This document shows positions 53,882 to 62,814 of a DNA stretch of 64,000 nucleotides, piece after piece. The stretch comes from Aliiroseovarius halocynthiae (GTDB lineage Bacteria; Pseudomonadota; Alphaproteobacteria; Rhodobacterales; Rhodobacteraceae), in assembly GCF_007004645.1 (NCBI RefSeq), contig NZ_ML660019.1:169408-233407 (forward strand). The letters run 5' to 3'. Both the position numbers and the translations under genes were made by a program. The notes under the pieces are model-generated. The model searched no databases. It had not been told where the DNA came from and saw only the letters and a list, made by a program, of their open reading frames with translations. How positions within the stretch are numbered: position 1 is the stretch's first letter; each line of letters starts with the position of its first letter.

Positions 53882-54970
53882 TCAGCTCCTGAATGATTTC
53901 TTTGCACGCTGACGCATTTTCTCGGCAAATCGGATGGCTGCGGCGACGGCCTGATATTGATCGGACGGTATCTCGCGACCGATTTCGACAGTGGCATGAA
54001 GCGCGCGCGCGGTGGGTGGATCGCGATGGATGGGCACGCCATTTTCTGATGCGATTTCGCGAATGCGGGCCGCAACTTCGTCGACGCCTTTTGCGACGCA
54101 GATTGGGGCTTCGCCCGGAAGGCGAGACCATTTCAGCGCAACAGCATAATGGGTTGGGTTGACCACAATTACGTCCGCGTCTGGGACGTCCTGCATCATC
54201 TGATTTGTCGCGATGTCATAGGCTTTTTGGCGGCGTTGGCCTTTCATATGCGGATCGCCTTCATTCTGCTTGATCTCGTCCATCAGCTCTTTGTGTGACA
54301 TTCGGTTTTTGCGTAGATGTTCCTGATGCTGCCACAGATAATCGATCCCGCCGATGATCATCGCGACCAACAACACAATGGCAAAGAACTCGATCGAAAG
54401 GTCCATCAACAGGACCGAAACCATACCGGGGGTCAACGCCAGCGCGGCCAGCATTTCCGGTAGGTTGACCCAGATGAAGACGCCAAGGATGACTCCATAG
54501 ATCGACAGTTTGACAAAGCTCTTGAAAAACTCGAACAGACCCGAGCGGCCGAATTTGTTTTTGGCGTTGGACAGCGGAGAGATGCGGTTCAGTTTCGGCA
54601 TCAGCTTTTCCGGCGATACGACGAAGCTGCGCGTTACAATGGACAGACCCAATACGGCAATCATGGGCAACACCAGCCACGGGGTTAGCCGCCATGCGAT
54701 CGAGGTCATGGCGTTCGCCAGCACCGGACCAGCCTGCCCATGAAATGCATGATGCGCCAGTTGATCCGATCGCTCGATCATACTGGCAAGTATCGTGCCA
54801 ATCCCCGTCATCGTCGATGCTCCAAGGGCCGTGGCCAGCAGAAGAAGGACCATATAAGACATGGCCGTGTTCAGATCTGAAGATCGCGGAACCTCGCCTC
54901 GTTTTCGGGCATCATCCAGTTTCTTCTGCGTTGGTTCGTGTTGCTTGCTGTCGTCGTCTTCGTCCGCCAT
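53882..54970 (-). CDS. flhB: Flagellar type III export protein FlhB
   Basis: This 362-residue inner-membrane protein switches export specificity between rod/hook and filament substrates. The N-terminus is charged and soluble (EPTQKKLDDARKRGEVPRS), four membrane helices follow, and the cytosolic domain carries the self-cleaving NPTH in VIVVNPTHYAVALKW. ATG 54970 overlaps the fliR stop by 1 nt; GTG 54976 is less likely. Confidence 0.97.
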   Translation of the reverse strand: MADEDDDSKQHEPTQKKLDDARKRGEVPRSSDLNTAMSYMVLLLLATALGASTMTGIGTILASMIERSDQLAHHAFHGQAGPVLANAMTSIAWRLTPWLVLPMIAVLGLSIVTRSFVVSPEKLMPKLNRISPLSNAKNKFGRSGLFEFFKSFVKLSIYGVILGVFIWVNLPEMLAALALTPGMVSVLLMDLSIEFFAIVLLVAMIIGGIDYLWQHQEHLRKNRMSHKELMDEIKQNEGDPHMKGQRRQKAYDIATNQMMQDVPDADVIVVNPTHYAVALKWSRLPGEAPICVAKGVDEVAARIREIASENGVPIHRDPPTARALHATVEIGREIPSDQYQAVAAAIRFAEKMRQRAKKSFRS

Positions 54971-55743
54971 CACCACCCCGCAAATGGATTGTGAAGCAGG
55001 GCATCGAAGGCGCGCTGCCAGATGGGAAGAAGCACCGGCGTCGTAACGGCCAAAAGGATCAATCCCCCTGCCGTAATGGCGGGCGCGCCGACGAAAGCCA
55101 CCATCAATTGCGGCATGGCGCGGTTGATGACGCCAAGTGCCACATTGTACAGAAGCGAAACGATGACAAAGGGCGCAGCTAAGGTGAACGCAAACCCAAA
55201 CGCCCGCGCGATATGCGAGATCCCCCAGTCCGAGAACCCCTGCGCATCTGGAAGGTCTCCCACTGGAAAGATCTGATAAGACATAATAAATCCTTCAACG
55301 ATCCGCACATGCAGACCCAGCATTACTGCAAGCGCTAGCCCCGCAATGGTCAGGACATGCCCGATGGCAGGTTGCGGGTCCGAACTGTTGCCCCCCATCA
55401 GTTGCGCAAGCGAAGTGGATTGCGCTGCGATGCTGCCCGCGATCTGCAGCGAGACGACCGCCAAACGAAGGGCTATTCCGAACCCCAGCCCGACGATCGG
55501 TTCACTCATCAGGTAAATTGGTGATGTCAGGGTGCCGATTGACGCGTCCACCCCGGAAGCCACGGCAGGCGAGACGATGATTGTGAAGGCCAGCCCGATG
55601 AACAGGCGGACCCGCGCGGGTACCATGGTTTCACCGAAAGCAGGCAACAAAGCCATCGCCGCGCCGACACGCAAAAACACGACGAAGCCCAGCAGGAAGA
55701 AAGCCTGAGACTGGGTCATGATTTGAGCGAGCTGTTCGTTCAT
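54970..55743 (-). CDS. fliR: Flagellar export channel protein FliR
   Basis: This 257-residue polytopic protein is part of the export gate with FliP, FliQ and FlhB. Several hydrophobic segments and the motif PIYLMSEPIVGLGFGIALRLA with QIAGSIAAQSTSLAQLM are typical. Start overlaps the flhA stop (ATGA). FliP and FliQ are not in the window. Confidence 0.95.
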   Translation of the reverse strand: MNEQLAQIMTQSQAFFLLGFVVFLRVGAAMALLPAFGETMVPARVRLFIGLAFTIIVSPAVASGVDASIGTLTSPIYLMSEPIVGLGFGIALRLAVVSLQIAGSIAAQSTSLAQLMGGNSSDPQPAIGHVLTIAGLALAVMLGLHVRIVEGFIMSYQIFPVGDLPDAQGFSDWGISHIARAFGFAFTLAAPFVIVSLLYNVALGVINRAMPQLMVAFVGAPAITAGGLILLAVTTPVLLPIWQRAFDALLHNPFAGW

Positions 55744-57824
55744 GCAGGCACCAAACCAACAAGTGATGGGCGTGCTTCTGTCCCGATTTCTTCGAAGGAT
55801 AGAACGGGGTTGGCAATGCCTTTGGCCGATAGCACCGTTCGCAAGAACCTGCGCCGACGCGATGATGTAACGACAGCAGGATAAATCCCGGTTTCGCCTG
55901 CGCGCGCTATCTTATCGGCCACGGCGTTGGCCAGCCGGTTGAATTCTTCTGGGGGCAGTGCCACTTCGCCGCGGTCGGGATCTAATTGATGGGATTGGAA
56001 GCAGGTTTCCCATTCCGGGGCCAGCTGGACCAAGGGAATGGTCCCGTCCTCGCGTTTTAGCTCGGCCAGAAGTTGGAAATTCAGCCGCTGCCTGACGTGG
56101 TCGCAGATGGCCTCGGGCGTGCCCAGTACCGGCCGTGCTTCTGCCACGCTTTCCAAAATAACAGGTAAGTTTCGGATCGAGACCCGCTCTTCCAACAGCA
56201 GGCGCAGGACGGTGTGCAGAAGATCAAGTGGCACCTTATCTGGCACCAATTCGTCGAGAAGGCGCCGATTGGCTTCGGCGCGGGTTGGGTCAGACAGGTT
56301 CACAAATTCGTCCAGCAACCGGCGCAGTGCCTTCAGGCCCAAAAGACGTGGGAAATTCTGTTTCATCACCTCCAGAAGGTGCGTTGCCAGTACCTCGGTT
56401 GGCGAGACGACGGCGCACCCGGCCAGCGCGGCTTGTTCCTGATCGTTTTCCGCAATCCATCGGGCAGGGGCCTGATAGACGGGTTCCAGCACATCCTCAC
56501 CATCAGGAAGCAAAGCCGCATCGCCGCTGAGTATGATCAGTGCCTTATCGGGCTCCAATCTGTTGCGTGCCTGCTCGACACCCTGAATTTTAATGGAATA
56601 GGTGCCTGCAGGAAGGGCACCGTTATCCGTCAGTCGAATTTCAGGCAAGATCAAACCGAACGAGCTGGCTGTATGGTTGCGAATGCTGGAAATCCGGGCA
56701 TCCAGACCCGTTGCAGGATCCAGTACCATCGCGACCAGATCGGTTGCGAACTCGACATGAATGTCATCCAAATCAAGAATGTCACCAATGCTTTCCCCGG
56801 CCGGCTCTTGGGGGGCATCTTGCGACTGCTCTGCCACATTTGACGCTGCTTGCTCTTGCTGTTTTGCGGCCCACCACGCGGCGGAGCCCAGGGCTGCAGC
56901 CCCCAGGATGAACGGGATAAATGGCAGGCCGGGGACAAGGCCGAACAGCGCCATCAGGAACGCCACCGTGGCCAGGGCGGATGGGTGTTTGCCAAACTGC
57001 GAAAACATCGCCAGATCGGTTGAACCAGAGGTGCCGCCCCGCGCGAGCAGAAGCGCGGATGCGATCGAGATGATGACGGCTGGGATCTGCGTAACCAATC
57101 CATCTCCGACAGTCAGAATGGCATAGGTTTGGAATGCAGATGACAGATCCATCCCGTGGATAACCACGCCGATGATTAATCCCATGACAAGGTTTAGAAA
57201 CGTGATCAGAAGCCCTGCAACCGCATCGCCCTTCACGAATTTCGAGGCCCCATCCAACGAACCAAAGAACGTGGTTTCGGCCTGTTCTCGTTCGCGGCGC
57301 GCCTTTGCTTCGGCGTGGTCGATAGCGCCCGCCGACATGTCACTGTCGATGGCCAGCTGTTTGCCCGGCATGCCGTCCAACGCAAAGCGCGCGCCGACTT
57401 CTGCCATGCGGGTCGCGCCTTTGGTGATCACAATGAAATTGACGATCAACAGCACACAGAACACAACAAGCCCAAGCAATATACTGCCGCCCATCACGAA
57501 ACTTGCGAAACCTTCGATCACGCTGCCGGCGGCGGATGTGCCCGTGTGTCCGTTGCCGATGATCAGCTTGGTGGAGGACACATTCAGCGACAGGCGAAGC
57601 ATCAACGATGCCAGAAGTACCGTTGGAAAGGCCGAGAAATCCAAGGGGCGCTCGATGAATAGCGTGACGGTGAACATCAAAATGGCCAGAGCGAAGGATG
57701 CGGCTAGGCCAAGGTCCAATACCCAAGCTGGCATGGGCAAGATCATCATTACGATGATGGCCATCAAGGCCAAGGCCAATAAGATAGTCGGACGGAAAAT
57801 GTCTTTGGCACTTTGCATTATCAT
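55740..57824 (-). CDS. flhA: Flagellar export protein FlhA
   Basis: This 694-residue gate component has about eight N-terminal membrane helices (including DLGLAASFALAILMFTVTLFIERPLDFSAFPTVLL in pieces), the FHIPEP-like segment GARFALDGMPGKQLAIDSDMSAG, and a large cytosolic domain that docks chaperone-substrate complexes. The start is placed at ATG 57824 (next ATG 57818); GTG 57845 is possible. It heads the flhA-fliR-flhB operon. A CtrA-like box is at 58005-58019 in its upstream region. Confidence 0.97.
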   Translation of the reverse strand: MIMQSAKDIFRPTILLALALMAIIVMMILPMPAWVLDLGLAASFALAILMFTVTLFIERPLDFSAFPTVLLASLMLRLSLNVSSTKLIIGNGHTGTSAAGSVIEGFASFVMGGSILLGLVVFCVLLIVNFIVITKGATRMAEVGARFALDGMPGKQLAIDSDMSAGAIDHAEAKARREREQAETTFFGSLDGASKFVKGDAVAGLLITFLNLVMGLIIGVVIHGMDLSSAFQTYAILTVGDGLVTQIPAVIISIASALLLARGGTSGSTDLAMFSQFGKHPSALATVAFLMALFGLVPGLPFIPFILGAAALGSAAWWAAKQQEQAASNVAEQSQDAPQEPAGESIGDILDLDDIHVEFATDLVAMVLDPATGLDARISSIRNHTASSFGLILPEIRLTDNGALPAGTYSIKIQGVEQARNRLEPDKALIILSGDAALLPDGEDVLEPVYQAPARWIAENDQEQAALAGCAVVSPTEVLATHLLEVMKQNFPRLLGLKALRRLLDEFVNLSDPTRAEANRRLLDELVPDKVPLDLLHTVLRLLLEERVSIRNLPVILESVAEARPVLGTPEAICDHVRQRLNFQLLAELKREDGTIPLVQLAPEWETCFQSHQLDPDRGEVALPPEEFNRLANAVADKIARAGETGIYPAVVTSSRRRRFLRTVLSAKGIANPVLSFEEIGTEARPSLVGLVPA

Positions 57825-58015
57825 TATCGGACGGCCATCGCCCACGGGCCTATGCTTCCGGCCCTTGGAGGTGCCGTTGGGCAGATCTGCCCTTCCGGGG
57901 CGGAGTGATGGCTCAGGCTAGTGAGCCGAATCTTGAGTGTGCCAACCAGGGTCATATAAGCGCATTTCTTGCTGCAGAATTTCTGCCAACGTAGAAGATT
58001 ACACTTAACGATCAG
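57825..58015. other. flhA upstream region
   Basis: Non-coding region between the 729-residue protein gene and flhA. It contains a GGCTCA/TGAGCC hairpin at 57910-57927, a likely end of the upstream transcript, and most of the CtrA-like box that ends at the preceding stop codon. Confidence 0.5.
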
Positions 58016-58019
58016 TTAC
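58005..58019 (-). promoter_or_regulatory. CtrA-like box upstream of flhA
   Basis: On the minus strand it reads GTAA-N7-TTAA then GTG, matching the CtrA consensus TTAA-N7-TTAA at seven of eight positions. It overlaps the stop of the preceding gene, about 180 bp before flhA. Confidence 0.5.
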
Positions 58020-60205
58020 CTGAGTTCGGTGATCGCCGGGACTATGCTTAGCAGTTCATCCAATGCCGCGCGCGTTTCACCGCTGCTGTCGAGAATGTTC
58101 TGATACGTTTGCAAGTCGGTGCCTGCATCTGTCTCAGAGATCTCTGGTGTGGTGCTCAGAAGTGTTTGTATCTCTTTTGATACTGCCGACCCTGAAAGGT
58201 TGAGGTTGTATTGCATGTTTTGCGTGCGACCGACAGTCGTGACCGCCGTTGCTGCTGTTCGCCCCATTGCAATGCGTCGCAAGGAACTCGCGGACTCATT
58301 GTTTAAACCGGAGAGATATCCAATCGCTACATTCGGTTTATTCTGCTCGAGTGCAATTTCGGCCAGAAATTCGCGCGTGGCCCTGTTGGGAACATCATCA
58401 TTTGACAGAACGAGACGTCGGGCTTGTTCTGTAAACCCAAGGCTTTTCATTCGGTGAGCCATCGCAAGTTTCGGCTTCGCGGGCAATGTGTCCCAGTCTT
58501 CGCGTGTCAGGCCATGCGTAAGAAATTCAGCGTCCGACCCAACCGACACGAGATAGCGGGCTGCGTCTGCAAGCAAGCTTGGAGTGGGCGTGCCTTTGCT
58601 GGAAAGATCCATCAATGAAAACGCCTGCGAGAAGCGCCCCATGTGAAATAGCGACCTAATATGAAGCCGCTGTAGCTCTGGACCTTCTTCGTTGCCTTTG
58701 TACTCGAAGGCGATAGATGCCAATAGGGAAAGCTCGGTGTCTGAAATGCCGTCACCTGTTTGTAGTTTGCTTTGGATGAGCGCGGCAATGGCTGGCTTAG
58801 TCTCTGACAGACTAGACTGGATCGTATCCGACAGTTCTTGGTGGGCTTGATCAGAGAGTCCCTGTGCCAAGCTGATATCGGCATCTAATACGGTTGTGTC
58901 ATCCGGTACCGCCCGAATTGACCGTTTCGCAATGTTGCGGATTTCGATAGCGGTTTCCACGCGGCTGGCGTTTAAGAACTTTCTCGCCAAAGTGGGTGCT
59001 AAATATTTGCGCAGATGCGGCGGGAGCTCGGAGAAGCTTCTTAGAACAGCTTGGATGTTCACACGATCAGGCAGCTTTGGCTGTGCTAACGCGGACCATA
59101 GCGCCCCGCGCGTATTGCACATAATCTGAGGAGACCATATCGTGAACGACGAAGCTTCTCCGTTCTCTATTACTTCAGCCATCATGCGAAGAATGCCGGC
59201 ATCCGGCAAATCGTCCCCGTAACTATCTATCAATTGCAATGCTTCCAAACCAAGCGTCAGGTAAATCATTCGGCGAATATGAGATACCAGAAGATCAGCG
59301 TCGGGCTGGTCGAACTCGCCTAGATAGTTTGATGTCTCAAACACAGGTGCATCCGTTTCGGATTTATAGATGCCCCAGCTGGCAATATCGAACTGTTCGT
59401 CAGGTAAGCAGGCTTGTTCCGTTGATGCAATCTCGCGGCCACCATTTTGATCCGAACGGGCCTGATCAATCGCAGTTTGCATGCGAACATGCTGGTCTGG
59501 GGTGGTCGGAAGCTGGGGAGCAGTGTCGATTGCTGTCTCAGAGGGTAGCGGTGCGACAATCTCTTTGATCTCTGGCAGTTCGATATCGGCGTCAACTAAT
59601 CCCTGTGATGCCGCCTGCGAGAGCTGTTCTAGCAGAGCCCGACCGTCGATTGCAGAGTGATTTTGAGATGGAACAAGCTGTGTTCCTTTGTGATTCTGTG
59701 CAGTAGTTTCCGTCCTATCGTCGCTGATTGGTTCTTCGTGACTGATTGGTGCCGTGAATAGCGGCAAGCTGGCGCGCAACTTTGATGCGTCAAGCCTCCC
59801 GTTCCCGATGTGCTGCAGTGCTGCCTGCGCATGAGATCCATTCGGATCTGGCCCATCAACGATGTCGAGAACCAATTGCCCAGTTGGCAAGCGAAACTCT
59901 TTGATGTGGCAGTCACACCCCTGATGAATTGCCAGCGTCCCTGTTTCGATCACGGTCAGATCTTTGATGCGGTCCCGATCGATTAACTCGAACGCACGTG
60001 ACAGATTGAAGTCGCCGGGGTCTGACGTGATGGAAAGAAGGTATCCGCCGCCTGTGTCCTCAACTACGTATGTGTCTGAAGGTTTGGTATAGATGACCAA
60101 TCGCGTAAAGCCTTTGTGCTCACCCGAGCGGACGGCAATGTTGCGGGCCTGCGCAGGCAATGCCATGAACCAGACAACAGCGAGAAGCAGAGGCCAGATC
60201 CTCAT
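58016..60205 (-). CDS. Large periplasmic AMIN-like/helical-repeat protein, flagellar cluster
   Basis: This 729-residue protein has a signal peptide (about 1-20), then a domain around 22-105 with HKGFTRLVIYTKPSDTYVVEDTGGGYLLSI that looks like an AMIN (cell-wall/secretin-binding) domain. A low-complexity stretch (110-270) precedes a long helical-repeat-like region (about 280-680). It follows motA with a 4-bp overlap and is likely co-transcribed. A motor or cell-wall anchoring role is inferred. MotB would normally follow motA but does not here. Confidence 0.65.
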   Translation of the reverse strand: MRIWPLLLAVVWFMALPAQARNIAVRSGEHKGFTRLVIYTKPSDTYVVEDTGGGYLLSITSDPGDFNLSRAFELIDRDRIKDLTVIETGTLAIHQGCDCHIKEFRLPTGQLVLDIVDGPDPNGSHAQAALQHIGNGRLDASKLRASLPLFTAPISHEEPISDDRTETTAQNHKGTQLVPSQNHSAIDGRALLEQLSQAASQGLVDADIELPEIKEIVAPLPSETAIDTAPQLPTTPDQHVRMQTAIDQARSDQNGGREIASTEQACLPDEQFDIASWGIYKSETDAPVFETSNYLGEFDQPDADLLVSHIRRMIYLTLGLEALQLIDSYGDDLPDAGILRMMAEVIENGEASSFTIWSPQIMCNTRGALWSALAQPKLPDRVNIQAVLRSFSELPPHLRKYLAPTLARKFLNASRVETAIEIRNIAKRSIRAVPDDTTVLDADISLAQGLSDQAHQELSDTIQSSLSETKPAIAALIQSKLQTGDGISDTELSLLASIAFEYKGNEEGPELQRLHIRSLFHMGRFSQAFSLMDLSSKGTPTPSLLADAARYLVSVGSDAEFLTHGLTREDWDTLPAKPKLAMAHRMKSLGFTEQARRLVLSNDDVPNRATREFLAEIALEQNKPNVAIGYLSGLNNESASSLRRIAMGRTAATAVTTVGRTQNMQYNLNLSGSAVSKEIQTLLSTTPEISETDAGTDLQTYQNILDSSGETRAALDELLSIVPAITELR

Positions 60206-61071
60206 GCCGCAGCTTTCTTAACTTCTTTCAGTGCGTCTTCAAGTTCAGAGAAACTGGGGCGGTGTGAGCCGGGGGTGTTCTGGCGCCCAACTTCGATGCA
60301 GATATTAACTGAGTGATTGTAAAGGTTGGCAACCAACACCTCGCGGATGAGCTGATAGAAATGCGCGTCTTCCTCGGTGACCGCCTTTACTTTGGCCGAG
60401 AATGGCCCCACCAACCCATAAGCCAGAAACACACCAAGGAAGGTGCCAACCAAAGCGCCGCCGATCATCTTGCCCAAAATTTCCGGGGGTTGGTCAATGG
60501 AACCCATGGTTTTGATAACACCAAGCACAGCCGCAACGATGCCCAAGGCGGGAAGGCCATCGGCCATGGATTGCAGGGCGTGGCTGGAATGCAGCGCATG
60601 GTGAAGATTTGCCTCCATGCGTTTCTCCAACACCTCTTCGACTTGATGGGGATCATCATAGTTCATGGATGCTGAACGCAGGGTGTCGCAAATCAGTTCA
60701 ATCGCTTCCTTATCTTCAAGAATCTTTGGATAGCGTTGGAAAATCGGGCTGTCTTCCGGGGCTTCAATATGTTCTTCCAAGGCCACAGCGTTCTGACGTG
60801 CTTGGCGGATCAATTCGAACAGAAGGCACAGCAGATCGCGATAGTCCTCGTGCAACCACTTTGGGCCTTTGAACACCTTCTTCACGTCTTTAATTGTGTG
60901 CTTGATTGACGCCATGTCGTTGGAAATCACGAATGCGCCGGCAGCGGCTCCACCGATCATCGTAAACTCGAATGGAAGTGATTTGAGGATGATCCCCATT
61001 TTGCCGCCTGCGGCAAGATAGCCACCGAAGACCATTACAAAGATCAGGGCAATACCAACAAAGCCAATCAT
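60202..61071 (-). CDS. motA: Flagellar motor stator protein MotA
   Basis: This 289-residue protein has four membrane helices and is the proton-channel subunit that pushes on the rotor. Typical parts are GYLAAGGKMGIILKSLPFEF, a cytosolic domain with charged segment, and ADGLPALGIVAAVLGVIKTM with MIGGALVGTFLGVFLAYGLVGP. A CtrA-like box lies about 53 bp upstream (61124-61138). Its MotB partner is not in the window. Confidence 0.96.
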   Translation of the reverse strand: MIGFVGIALIFVMVFGGYLAAGGKMGIILKSLPFEFTMIGGAAAGAFVISNDMASIKHTIKDVKKVFKGPKWLHEDYRDLLCLLFELIRQARQNAVALEEHIEAPEDSPIFQRYPKILEDKEAIELICDTLRSASMNYDDPHQVEEVLEKRMEANLHHALHSSHALQSMADGLPALGIVAAVLGVIKTMGSIDQPPEILGKMIGGALVGTFLGVFLAYGLVGPFSAKVKAVTEEDAHFYQLIREVLVANLYNHSVNICIEVGRQNTPGSHRPSFSELEDALKEVKKAAA

Positions 61072-61123
61072 GACACACCTTTGTTATTTCAAGCTTAATC
61101 ACCCTTGTCTTCGCATGACAGGG

Positions 61124-61138
61124 TTAATTTCTGATTAT
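61124..61138 (-). promoter_or_regulatory. CtrA-like box upstream of motA
   Basis: On the minus strand it reads ATAA-N7-TTAAC, matching TTAA-N7-TTAAC at all but one position. It lies 53-67 bp before the motA start, in the gap after the MotE-like gene. Confidence 0.6.
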
Positions 61139-61142
61139 TGGA

Positions 61143-61751
61143 TCACCGGGTTGGTGCCGCCGCATTTCGACCTGCAAGAACCACACTGATCGCATAGGAA
61201 ATTTGCGGATCCAACCCAGCCAGAATTTGCGCTGCTGCTGCTGGCTTCATCTGCGCAATGAAGCCAGCAGCGAACTCGGGTTCCATGGCTTCGAACAGGG
61301 GAATCGCTTGTTTGGGCTTCATATTTTCGTAAAGCGTAGTAAGCTGCGCTAAGTCGTCTGCTGCGGCAGACTTCGCCGTCGCCATTGTTGCGGCGAGAGT
61401 TTCTTCAGCCCTGGTCAATTCTTCCAGCTTGCTGCTGACCCGCGTCTCAGCAAGATTCAACGCTTCCAACCTTTGCGAAAGCTTGGCCTCGCGTTCATTA
61501 AGGGCTGCTTCACGTTCTTGCAGCGCTGCTAAGACGACGGCCACATCTTGAGGATTTTGTGCGGCCTCATCCAAAGTCTGTTCTACTGACGTGCCAGAGA
61601 GAAGCGAGGTCAAGTCTTCTGCAAATGCTGCGGTAATGGGTCCTAGATGCAGCATGCCTGAAACCGTGAAGGTTGCCGAAAGCAATACAAGGATTCCGCG
61701 CGTGCGCAGTCGATGCATGCGGCTGCGTTTCTTGATAGCAGCTTGTGTCAT
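61143..61751 (-). CDS. MotE-like flagellar protein
   Basis: This 202-residue protein has an N-terminal membrane/signal segment (about 17-42), a long coiled coil (about 65-120) and an MgtE-N-like end with YENMKPKQAIPLFEAMEPEFAAGFIAQMKPAAAAQILAGLDP in pieces. MotE in rhizobia is a periplasmic chaperone for the motor protein MotC. It overlaps the next upstream gene by 4 bp and belongs to the fliL operon. Confidence 0.8.
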   Translation of the reverse strand: MTQAAIKKRSRMHRLRTRGILVLLSATFTVSGMLHLGPITAAFAEDLTSLLSGTSVEQTLDEAAQNPQDVAVVLAALQEREAALNEREAKLSQRLEALNLAETRVSSKLEELTRAEETLAATMATAKSAAADDLAQLTTLYENMKPKQAIPLFEAMEPEFAAGFIAQMKPAAAAQILAGLDPQISYAISVVLAGRNAAAPTR

Positions 61752-62173
61752 TCTGCTGCCTCCATAACGCGATGGCGCAGGAATACCGGGATGTCATGCT
61801 TTGGAGCGGGGTTTGAGCTGCGGGTCGAAGTGAAATCACCCATATTCCCGGTAAGTTCCGGTGCCATCTCGGTTTGAGGCGATGGCGCCTCGGGCAGGTC
61901 GTGCAGACTAGCCATCATGAGTTCCAACTTGCGAGCAGAGTCTTCGGCGCGTTCGGTCAACGCGGTCAGCACGTCGGCGCTTTGCCCTGCGGCTGATTGC
62001 GCGTGAGCGAGAGTTTTCGTCATATCGTCGACCTGTGCGCTCAGCACGGCTACGGCGCTACCCATTCCATCCTGCAAGTTGTTAAACCGCTTCAGGCGAC
62101 GTGACAAAATTAGGCAATAGTACCCAGCTCCAAAAGCGCCAAGCCCAAGGATGATGTCTGCGATGTAGTCCAT
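61748..62173 (-). CDS. Small membrane protein in the fliL operon
   Basis: This 141-residue protein begins with a membrane helix (about 3-20) followed by RRLKRF and a coiled coil (about 35-80), then a Pro/Ser/Thr-rich tail. There is no recognised family. It is packed between fliL (10 bp upstream) and the MotE-like gene (4-bp overlap), so a flagellar role is likely. Confidence 0.7.
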   Translation of the reverse strand: MDYIADIILGLGAFGAGYYCLILSRRLKRFNNLQDGMGSAVAVLSAQVDDMTKTLAHAQSAAGQSADVLTALTERAEDSARKLELMMASLHDLPEAPSPQTEMAPELTGNMGDFTSTRSSNPAPKHDIPVFLRHRVMEAAE

Positions 62174-62183
62174 ATCCTTCCTC

Positions 62184-62687
62184 CTAGTTGAGTACGAATT
62201 CGAGGATTAAAAGATTGCGCACGCGGCCTTCTCCGGCAACGAGCTGGATCCTGCGCAGCATTTGGGCGCGCAGTTTCACCAAAGAGTGTGGATCCTCAAG
62301 CATCGCCGTGTCCACCGCGCGGAGATAAGCGTTCAGCACGTCCAACACGCGTGGTTTCAGTTTTATCACGTCTTCTTCATAGTCGGGTTCAATCTCAAGC
62401 GAGGCGCGGAACCGCAAGTGGCGATTGCGCGCGTTTGGGCCAAGTGACACGACCAACGGATCTAGCTCGACAAAACTGACGGGGGGCAGTTCTTGAACTT
62501 CGGTTTTTGGCTCAGCCGCTTCTGCTTCAGGCGCTGCCTGTCCGCCGATCAGCCCGGCATAAGTTGCATAGAAACCGCCGCCGCCCAAAAGCAGCGCGCC
62601 GATCAGTCCGAACAACAAACCCTTCTTGGACTTCTTGCCCGAACCCTCTTCCACGTCCGTCTCTAAGGCTATGTCTGCGCTCGACAT
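62184..62687 (-). CDS. fliL: Flagellar basal-body protein FliL
   Basis: This 167-residue single-pass membrane protein supports the stator. It has a cytosolic tail, one helix (about 24-43), a variable Ala/Glu linker and the periplasmic FliL domain with LDPLVVSLGPNARNRHLRFRASLEI, LKPRVLDVLNAYLRAVD and RNLLILEFVLN. ATG 62687 is chosen; the longer frame from 62735 would run into the promoter. It is divergent from fliF. Confidence 0.92.
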   Translation of the reverse strand: MSSADIALETDVEEGSGKKSKKGLLFGLIGALLLGGGGFYATYAGLIGGQAAPEAEAAEPKTEVQELPPVSFVELDPLVVSLGPNARNRHLRFRASLEIEPDYEEDVIKLKPRVLDVLNAYLRAVDTAMLEDPHSLVKLRAQMLRRIQLVAGEGRVRNLLILEFVLN

Positions 62688-62734
62688 TTGAACTCCGAAT
62701 CCAATTTCACTGCGTTGATTTAAACCGATGGGCA

Positions 62735-62749
62735 CTAACCAATTATTAA
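62735..62749. promoter_or_regulatory. CtrA-like box between fliL and fliF
   Basis: Plus strand CTAA-N7-TTAAG; seven of eight consensus bases. It lies 48 bp before fliL and 66 bp before fliF and could serve both. Confidence 0.6.
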
Positions 62750-62814
62750 GGCCGATCAGGGAAAACAGGTTGACATGACGGGGGTAGAAGCCCGCTCGGA
62801 TAAGGAGTTACGTC

